Shown one piece after another: positions 56,526-64,000 of a stretch of 64,000 nucleotides of DNA (within the stretch, counting starts at the first letter, position 1; the number at the start of each line of letters is the position of its first letter). A program made the position numbers and the translations under genes. Source of the DNA: Primula veris (lineage: Eukaryota > Streptophyta > Magnoliopsida > Ericales > Primulaceae); contig OY821750.1 of assembly GCA_963682055.1 (NCBI GenBank), forward strand, positions 14,200,501 through 14,264,500, written 5' to 3'. The notes beneath the pieces are model-generated. The model was not told the DNA's origin and did not search any database. It worked only from the letters and a program-made list of their open reading frames with translations.

Positions 56526-57090
56526 ACGCCACAAACGGTTATGAACTAACGAATGATAAGTCGGGGGGAACGCCACAAGATAAAATATTTATAAGTTCGG
56601 AAAGTTCAATGAAGAAGGAAAGAGAAAACTCTCAATTATATTTAATCCAAATCTGCTTTACAATGCCACGAAATGGTTCTTATTTATGATTGTAACAAGG
56701 CTCCAAACATTTGATAAGTTTTAGAAAAACATTAAATAATATAAGTTCAACGTATGATTGACCTATGACCTTCTAACTTACTTAACTACTTCAAATTCAA
56801 TAATATAATAGTAAATACAATGCATTTGAGTTATACAACTCAAGAATGAGTTTAAAGGTTCAATTAATTCGTGTCACTTGAGTTGTAGTTCATGAATTCA
56901 TGCAATATATGTGAAAAATCTGTCAACATATATTAATATCTTTGAATATTCATGCCTTTATAATCAAGCTCTAATAACCACGAAATTATCCTTACAGTAG
57001 TGGCTTTAATAGCTCCAATCTGACATAATCAGCCCATATGTCATGTATTAACTTGTTTAGCTCTTTCTGGAACCTTTTAGGTTTTGATCT

Positions 57091-58180
57091 TGTTATTGGT
57101 CCGATAGAAAATTATAATGAATTTCTAGGTATAGAAACCATGATCACATCACTCGTGATGAAACTGACAATGCTAGAGAATACTATGCCTCAATTCTAAG
57201 TGATTATCTTGCAAGTCATGGTATTATTCACATAAGCTCAGTGTTGACACACCCCAACAAGACGGAATAGCTGAACGTAAAAATAGGCCTTCTCGAACTG
57301 GCTAGATCTCTCTTGTTTATAACAACTCACGTTCCTAAACACTTTTGGGGAAAACTGTTATTAAAGTCCGTTTGACAACATATTTTCTTAGGTGATTTTT
57401 TGATTTTAGATTTTAAAAATTTGTGAGTGTTTGGCAAGTCAGATTATTCAACTTATGAAAATGTGATTTTTAGGCTGAAAAAGCTAAAAAATCAAGAATT
57501 TTAAAATCTAGCGTTTTGGTGTATTATCAAAACAGATTTTTAAAATCTGATTTCAGATCAAGAAAGATTTTACCAAACATAGCCTCAGTGCAACTTATTT
57601 AATCAATATGATGTCATCTCGTATTCTGAATTTTAAAACACCTATTAACACTCTTCTCGAGTCATATCCACATTCTTGAATTTTGTCTTATATTCTCCTT
57701 TAAATCTTTGGGTTCTCTGCTTATGTTCATGTGAATCATAGAAGTAAACTCGATCCGAAAGCCATAAAATGCATATTCTTAGGTTATTCACTAAACCAAA
57801 AAGGATATAAATGTTTTTCGCCTGTCTCAAAACGGTTTTATAACACAATGGATGTTACCTTCTTTGAACAAAATTCGTATTATCCCAAAACTGATATTCA
57901 GGGGGATAATTTGGTCAATGAATATCATCTTTGTGGTATAATTTGTTCTGATCAACCAATCCCATCATCACCGGTTCCAATAAATCAGGTCCCAAACACA
58001 TTTTTGGAGAGTGAGTTGGTATCTCTTATAGAACCTCACAGTCTCTTGACGATTCTGCACCCAATTGTTCTGATGAACCCTCAATTCCTTTTCCCACAAA
58101 GTCTCAATATCCCAAAGTTCCAGAAAGTAATCTCTGGGTTTATACTAGAAGGAGAAAAACTCAAGAAGATACGGTGAACC
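57091..58180 (+). pseudogene. Copia-4 integrase remnants
   Basis: Readable blocks are EYYASILSDYLASHGIIH and an HP(Q)QDG-like turn with ERKNR-like residues at about 57180-57290. LARSLLF and HVPKHFWG end near 57350. After the MITE come ATYLINMMSSRILNFKTP and the integrase C-terminal block (RSKLDPKAIKCIFLGYSLNQ, FSPVSKRFYNTMDVTFFE) at 57731-57900. The N-terminal zinc-binding region and first catalytic Asp are absent, replaced by unrelated sequence. Confidence 0.82.
57368..57586. mobile_element. Small MITE inside Copia-4 integrase
   Basis: 219 bp that interrupt the integrase reading frame, flanked by AGT (57365-57367 and 57587-57589). The ends are loosely inverted: CCGTTTGACAACATATTTTCTT on the left, and GGCTATGTTTGGTAAAATC on the complement of the right. 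The interior has repeated GATTTTTA/TAAAATC words. The superfamily is not clear. Confidence 0.65.
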
Positions 58181-58429
58181 GAGCATATCTTGAGCCAGTC
58201 CAAGAGTCCAACTTAAATGCAAGTCAACATGTTCTTTCTCAAGGCAACATCTCTGAACCTTTTCATGAATGCCAATTACTGTGTGAAAAGATGTAAGAAC
58301 ATGTACAAATCACCCTATCGGCAACTTTGTTTCTTATAAAAGCTTCACACCAAAATATAAAGCGTTTATAAGCAGTCTTGATCAAGAATGGGTACCGAAA
58401 TCTGTTTAGGAAGCTATAAAGGTACCTGA

Positions 58430-59790
58430 ATGGAAGAAAACAATTCTTGAGGAACTAACTGCTTTGGAGAAAAACAAGACATGGGAGTTCGCAAATCTGC
58501 CACATGGAAAACAAACTGTTGGGTGTAAATGGATCTGCACCGTAAAATACAACGCAAATGGAAATGTCGAAAGATTTAAAGCTCGTCTTGTGGCTAAAGG
58601 ATTCACTCAAGAATACGGAATTGATTATCATGAAACTTTTGCACCGGTAACGAAGCTAAACACTATTCGTGTCCTCCATTCCTTGGCTTCTAACTTAGAT
58701 TGGCCTCTTTATCAGTTAGATGTCAAGAATGCATTACTCAATGGTGATCTCGAAGAAGAAGTCTATATGGACATTCCTCCTGGAATCGAATCGTCTGTTA
58801 CAACAAACAAAGTATGCAAACTTAAAAAAATCATAATATGGTTTAAAGCATTCTCCTTGTGCATGGTTTGGCAGATTTTACAAAGTATTGAAGAAATATG
58901 GATTCAAACAGTGTCAAGCAGATCATACACTCTTCGTAAAGCATTTCCCCAATGACAAAATTGTTGTTCTAATTGTATAATTAGATGATATCGTTTTGAC
59001 TTGTAATTCTACGGCATAAATTAATAATTTAAAAGAAGTCCTAGCCAAGGAATTTGAGATCAAAGATCTATGAAATCTAAAATATTTCCTCGGAATGGAA
59101 GTGGCCCGAACGAAAAATGGCATCGCAGTTTCTCAAAGAAAATATGTTCTTGATCTTCTCAAGGAAACGGGCATGTTGGGATGTAAACCGGCTGAAACTC
59201 CCATGGACTCCACGGTGAAACTCGGAATTAAAGAAGACAGTTCACTTGTGGACAAAGATCTTTATCAACGACTAGTGGGAAAACTCATTAATTTACCCCA
59301 TACTAGACCAGATATTGGGTTTTCAGTGAGTGTTGTAAGTCAATTCATGAACAGTCCCACCGAAGAACACATGGAGGCAGTCTATTGCATACTCAGATAT
59401 CTGAAAATGACTCCAGCAAAGGGTTTGTATTTTGGTAAAAATTCCGAAAGAAAATTTGAAGTATTTGCTGATGGTGATTGGGCAAGCTCTATAGTAGATT
59501 GGAGGTCTACTACCGGATATTGTACTTATGTGTGAGGGAATCTTGTAACGTGGTGAAGTAACAGAAGTCGCCCGAAGCAGTGCAGAAGCAGAATTCCGAG
59601 CTATGCCGCATGGGATTTGTGAAGGAATATGGTTAAAAAGATTACTCAATGACCTGAACATCCCAATGCATGAAACCCAGTACATCATGACAGAACCAAA
59701 CATGTTGAAATTGATCGGCATTTCATTAAACAAAAATTAGATGGGAAAGTTGTGGACCTGATATATATATCCACTTGTCAAAGCCTTACC
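58430..59790 (+). pseudogene. Copia-4 reverse transcriptase and RNase H
   Basis: 58464-58955 has NKTWEFANLPHGKQTVGCKW, ERFKARLVAKGFTQEYGIDY, FAPVTKLNTIRVL and LLNGDLEEEVYMDIPPG. After a frame change near 58830 the catalytic block is damaged: a stop precedes LDDIVLTCNS where YVDD is expected (about 58975-58990). 59095-59535 has EVARTKNGIAVSQRKYVLDL, HTRPDIGFSVSVVSQFMNS and RNase H with VFADGDWASS and STTGYCTY. A stop and a small deletion follow; the rest of RNase H is readable to HVEIDRHFIKQKLDGKVV. Not functional. Confidence 0.88.
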
Positions 59791-59867
59791 TCAACAAAGT
59801 TTGAAGAACTCAGCTGCAAGTTGGGAATCATCAATATATATTACCCAACACCCAACTTGAGGGGGAG

Positions 59868-60135
59868 TGTAGAAATTATGAGATTTGGTTTTCATAATTT
59901 AAGGAATAATAATCTCTTGTAATTTGATAAGTTGTACATGCTGTAAATAGGTGTATCAATTAGGTTGATTTCTAGGATTAGTTTCCTTTCTATTTAACTA
60001 ATCATAGCAAGTATAGTAGCTCTATCCCTATATTAGAGGAGTGATTGTCTGACTACATTTCTATATAAACTGATGTACATACGTTTGTATATTATATGAG
60101 AAAAAGTTATATTCTCTCTCTATATAAAATCTTCA
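59868..60135 (+). repeat. Copia-4 3' LTR
   Basis: 268 bp, TGTAGAAATTATGAG to ATAAAATCTTCA, preceded by GAGGGGGAG. Confidence 0.9.
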
Positions 60136-60153
60136 ATATATATATATATATAT

Positions 60154-60496
60154 GGAAATGTTATACGAACATCATGAAAAACACCCAACTAGACACTTTT
60201 TCGTAAAAACGCTCCAAATCAAGATTTGGTTAATGCAAATCTCAATGGTTTCACGACGGAAACACAAATATGCGTCTTATTTTTTTTTCCGAGATGTATA
60301 AGGACATGTTTTCGAAATTATGGTAAAATTTAAAAATTCAAAACATGTCATTATACATCTCAGAAAAAAAAACAAGACGCATATTTGTGTTCCCGTCGTG
60401 AAATCATGGGGATTTGCATTAACCAAATCTTGATTTGGAGCGTTTTTACGAAAAAATGTCTAGTTGGGTGTTTTTCACGATGTTCATATATCCTCC

Positions 60497-60500
<4 letters not shown>
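60154..60500. mobile_element. Foldback MITE in a TA microsatellite (Micron-like)
   Basis: Two arms of about 150 bp are near-perfect reverse complements (roughly 60154-60315 and 60335-60500) around a short AT centre. Outer ends are TATGGAAATGTTATACGAAC and, on the other strand, ATGGGGAGGATATATGAAC. The element is bordered on both sides by (TA)n tracts (60136-60153 and 60501-60541). It is non-coding and would form a long hairpin. Confidence 0.88.
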
Positions 60501-60543
<43 letters not shown>

Positions 60544-60630
60544 TGAGATTACATGAACATTAACTTAGACATCAATTTGAACATTTTTTTTGTAAAAACG
60601 CTCCAAATCAGTATTTTTTATTTTTTTTTA
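60501..60630 (+). repeat. TA microsatellite and truncated Micron-like end
   Basis: (TA)n at 60501-60541 is followed by GGTGAGATTACATGAACAT and GTAAAAACGCTCCAAATCA, the start of another copy of the foldback family that breaks off near 60625. Confidence 0.75.
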
Positions 60631-61435
60631 GGTATGGATTGATTATTCACTATATATATATATCTTTACATCTCAAATATTTCTATCATTGATTAATCCG
60701 ACAACAAAGAATTTAAATTTAGCTACTTAAGTTAATACAATACTTAAGCAACTCCAATTCCCTTTATCAAACATAATTCTGAGACATTCAGTAATCATAT
60801 AATTTCATTTTCACTCAAATTTTAAATGAACTCAACTGCTATTTTAAAAAATATGATTTCACACTAAATAGGACTTAGATTTTCACTCTGGGCACAATGT
60901 CACCCAACTTATAGAATCTCTAAGAAAAACAAAAATACCTATGTTATCTCTTTGTTATATTAAAATTGTTATCGATCAAATAAATTCAACTTCACATTGG
61001 TTATGTTATAATAGTCATTAACTTTAACATTGTTAAAAAACTTGTCAAATTTAACAATTGTATTTAGTGAGTAATGTGGCAAAATAAGTTGATTATCTGA
61101 CAATATTTAAGTTGTTAAATTTGACAAAAATATTGTGGATGTGCTAAGATAATTATTCTATATGAAGATTAATATATGAATGATTAATCTGAGATGATAG
61201 ACCTTCTTCATCACCCAGTCCGGTTTAACTAGATCCGCAAATGCACTTAAAAGACTAATTTAACAGGGAGGAAATAAAAGTTGAACAGGAAAAGGGGATC
61301 AAGGGACTTAAAGCGTAGAGTATCACTTATAAAAATCGTAAAAATATTTTACTCGTTTTCATTTGAACTTGTGAAACTTAAAAATAATTTACTCGTTTTC
61401 ATTTTAACTCAGTTATCCTTATTCTTTTTATGCAG
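60631..61435. other. AT-rich sequence, no gene seen
   Basis: No coding region is supportable. It ends in TTCTTTTTATGCAG, a good splice acceptor for the exon at 61436, so it is likely an intron or contains upstream exons I cannot recognise (61260-61320 is less AT-rich and purine-rich). Confidence 0.4.
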
Positions 61436-62399
61436 GCTGATCCATCTGAGACAATGAGTTATTACAATTTAAATCAAGGGATGCCTTCTTCTTCGGCTCG
61501 GGTAGGGAATGGTAACCAAAATATTGAAAATTTCAGTAATTATGATCCCCAAGATGCACTCTTCCAAATTCAAGGGAACTCTATGCACTCTAGTGGTACT
61601 GGACCCTATGGTCACAACGTTTTCAGTTATCAAAACAATGTCCATGGTGCTCAAAGTAGCATTCAAGGACAAACTATGGTATATGAAGATCAATATCATG
61701 TTAGATCTCATTCTGTAAATGAACATGGGTTGTCTTACATGTGGTCTACAACGAATAGTCATAGTGGTTTTCTGAATAATAATGGTAAGTCCACTTCTCA
61801 AATGATTGGAGAAGCTAGAGACCCTAGTATCGTTTTTGATGAATTTGTTAACCCGTTTTCGACAAACCGTCCTAGTAATATTAGAGGAAATCCAGAGTAT
61901 AGTCATAGTGGATTTCCTAATAATAATGGCAAATCTTCTTCTGCCATGTTCGTCGAAGGAAAATCTAGCACCGTTATTGAAAATTTCAACCTTTTCTTTA
62001 TAGGAGACCCTAGTACAATTATGGGGAATTCTGGCTCTAGTTTTCCTATTGGATATCCCTCTAATATAATCGGAAACCCTAACAATGTTTGGGTGAACCC
62101 CGACCCTTCTAATGATATGACTTCCCAGACATTCACAAGGGGAAATATTGTTAACAATACAAGGGAAAGCAACAGGTTTCACCCTATAAGGTTAGCACAT
62201 ATGTCTTTGTTTTATCATCTTGTTTCAAATATTCACATTTTTTTATGTAATTTCTACTAATGAAGAAAGTTGAATTAGTGGCCCTGCAATTGGGAGGAGT
62301 GGAAGTCAATTCACCGCAAAAGAACAAGACACTTCCCGATTGATTAATTTAACTGATTCATTTTCCTCATTAACAATCATTTCGTACAACGTGTTTTAA
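61436..62399 (+). CDS. C-terminal part of an unknown Asn/Ser-rich protein (two exons)
   Basis: Exon 61436-62190 follows the acceptor TTTATGCAG and ends at ATAAG/GTTAGC. Exon 62279-62399 follows TTGAATTAG and stays in frame across the junction (…FHPIR then SGPAIGRSGSQFTAKEQD) to a stop at 62397-62399. The product is about 292 residues, rich in Asn, Ser and Gly. It has an internal repeat (SHSGFLNNNGKSTSQM at about 110; SHSGFPNNNGKSSSAM at about 160) and recurring GYPSNIIGNP/NRPSNIRGNP words. There is no known domain, signal peptide or membrane segment. The composition recalls C-terminal tails of plant transcription factors, but that is only an impression. The N-terminus is not found. Confidence 0.5.
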
Positions 62400-63126
62400 G
62401 GCCTTAGGAGTTGGTATATGTATATGTAATTCACTTTATTGATATCATTAGATTCACTAATTCCTTATAGAAAACCTAAAAAAATATTACAACAGTTTTG
62501 CAGGAAGAGTTAGGACAAATCTGAGAGCTACCCCTCCGTCATTCTCCGATACAGAAAGAGGTTTAATTTCATTCTTTTCTCTATAGACCTCACCATGTTT
62601 GAGCTTGATAATCAGCCTTGGGACACTGTTATTAGTAGTTATCATATATCAAAGCTTTTGTAGTTTTTAGTTTAATTTATCAATTTGTCCTTAAAAATAA
62701 CAATTCTTGATGTTATACCCGTACTTATGCTACTATAGATTGACAAAAACATTTTAAAAAGTTGAAATAGTGAAATCAGTGACAAAAGGGAACACACAGA
62801 GGGAAATGGTTAATAGTGAAGCTTTATTGATTATGTGAAAAAGGCGCTAAAGTGACTAACAAAAGATTTAGTACTTTTTGTTTGATTTTTCAGTAGAAAT
62901 GACTAATAGACAAAGCTGGAGAAATGATCGGTACATGTGGCGCCAGGTAAGTTTAAATACAAATAATGACATAACTATGTTGATAATACCAATCATTAAT
63001 TGCCATAATTATAATCTTGTAGCCCACCTCAATGGACGTGGCAAGGAAGAACCTGACGGAAAAAGAGAGGTATACCTTATGCAAAGTTTTCTTTTCCGTA
63101 TACTATTTAGCGTTAAGATAATTTGA
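62400..63126 (+). other. Exon-like segments, unassigned
   Basis: Three short open segments are bounded by plausible splice sites: 62504-62560 (TTGCAG/...AGAG/GTTTAA), 62894-62946 (TTTCAG/...CCAG/GTAAGT; MTNRQSWRNDRYMWR) and 63023-63069 (CTTGTAG/...GAGAG/GTATAC; PTSMDVARKNLTEKE). They might be downstream exons of the 61436 gene in an alternative transcript, or of another gene. I cannot link them with a continuous frame. Confidence 0.25.
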
Positions 63127-64000
63127 AAAAAGATTTCATATATTCTTCGAGATTTTAAATTATTGGTTATATGAACAAAGTTATGTGGCAATTTCATTAC
63201 TAAATGGTCATCACTATCGATCCGCAAACCTTCTATGACATACCGGGAATGACTTCTTTTTTTCTATATAAGTGATGGATTCGTTCATTCTTAAATAAAA
63301 GATTATCCCTTGAAGGGAAGTCTTTAGGTAGTGTCTTACTAGTTACTAATGAGGATGTATGGGAAGAACCTAGGAACCAAAATTTCCATCATTTCCATGC
63401 AAGTCGAAATATAGAGAAAATGTGTCCTCATTTGTATCTAAGTCGTACACATGTAACGTTTAACGTCAAAGACTAGCTGTTTTCTCCACTTCCGTTCACA
63501 TACATTTATAAGGAAACCATTATTTGACCGGTAATATTACTAATTTTGAAGCGTATTGTTAGTGTGGTACGTCCACAATTACCTAGGATAATGATGAGTT
63601 TGTTATTTAGTATTTATCTTTGTTGTAATAGTATTTTAGTTTAGTAATTGTCTTAGAGATAATATCAAGTTTGATTTAAACTCTCAACAAACTCTATATA
63701 TTCCCTATTATATATATTTATCTTTGGTGGGAGATTAATATACTAATAAGTAACACAAATATATCACGTACAATTATTCTCTCTACTATTCTTGCTTCTC
63801 TCTAAGGCATCATCATAGCCCTTGTGGACTTGCCAGATGTGAGAAATTAGTAAACGACTCTGGTAGCGTTTACATCGCATAGATAACTGGTTGCCTCCGT
63901 ATTTAGATAGTTAGTAAAACAATCGTTCTTTTCGCTACAGATATATCGTAATACCCTCTTTAGTTGTGATTATTAATTAATTTATTTGTTGAACCTAATT
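63127..64000. other. Unassigned sequence, possible LTR
   Basis: No gene. From about 63559 (TGTTAGTGTGGTACGTCC) the sequence has an LTR-like look, with TATATATT and CT-rich leader sequence at 63695-63810. No second copy, primer site or target duplication is visible, so this stays a guess. Confidence 0.25.

Larger units (their letters stand above)
54714..60135 (+). mobile_element. Copia-4: decayed full-length Ty1/copia retrotransposon
   Basis: 5' LTR 54714-54940, primer site 54941-54952, gag, protease, integrase parts, RT, RNase H, polypurine tract (GAGGGGGAG before 59868) and 3' LTR 59868-60135. Both ends lie in TA tracts so a target duplication cannot be told from the microsatellite. A MITE (57368-57586) and a larger unexplained segment (56297 to about 57090) interrupt it. 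Gene blocks are broken by many stops. Confidence 0.92.

Noticed and set aside
61469..62182. 237-residue minus-strand frame
   Set aside because: It is the complement of the Asn/Ser-rich exon; splice sites and junction frame support the plus strand.
63559..63810. Solo LTR near the right edge
   Set aside because: Only a TG start and TATA-like sequence are visible; no partner, target duplication or primer site.

Overview
The window is a repeat-dense, AT-rich stretch of a plant nuclear genome, most likely a eudicot. The evidence is several Ty1/copia families, a Ty3/gypsy chromovirus, a TRIM, an L1-like LINE, a MULE with a FAR1-type transposase, and AT-rich introns. I see no rRNA, tRNA, CRISPR or bacterial-type operon. 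Almost all coding sequence belongs to transposable elements. Only two short spliced pieces (32743-33283 and 61436-62399) look like possible host genes, and I recognise neither family.

Layout, left to right. (1) 25-9716: a Copia-4-like relic and its 5' flank, split by an insertion of about 8.2 kb. The insertion holds a Mutator-like element (752-8430) with long TIRs carrying two decayed plus-strand genes: a plant mobile domain (PMD) gene and a FAR1/MULE/SWIM/OTU transposase. (2) 9717-10672: a Ty3/gypsy LTR with a non-Met primer binding site, followed by about 3.4 kb without recognisable genes. (3) 14071-15540: a minus-strand chromovirus relic (gag end, protease, integrase end, chromodomain) with a 351-bp TRIM nested in the chromodomain. 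(4) 15570-32008: a non-autonomous Ty3-type element with long LTRs and a 1.4-kb non-coding interior. Copia-1 sits in its 5' LTR and Copia-2 in its 3' LTR, at nearly the same LTR coordinate. (5) 32743-33283: a spliced gene fragment. (6) 35287-41478: a scramble of Copia-3-like and SIRE-like relics, including a solo LTR with a target duplication. (7) 43069-53283: a minus-strand LINE 3' end split by Copia-3 (43279-51619, TSD CTAAT). (8) 54080-60135: Copia-4 with the same 5' flank as the relic at the window start. (9) 60154-60500: a foldback MITE between TA microsatellites, then an Asn/Ser-rich two-exon gene end at 61436-62399 and unassigned sequence to the end.

The nesting gives a relative history. 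The chromovirus relic and Gypsy-1 are oldest. Copia-2 (LTRs about 95% identical by eye), Copia-1 (about 98-99%) and Copia-3 (nearly identical outside a minisatellite) came later. Copia-1 and Copia-3 each have gag-pol broken by essentially one frame change, while Copia-2, Copia-4 and the MULE genes are heavily decayed. Identity figures are eye estimates and all family assignments are by motif recognition, not by search.
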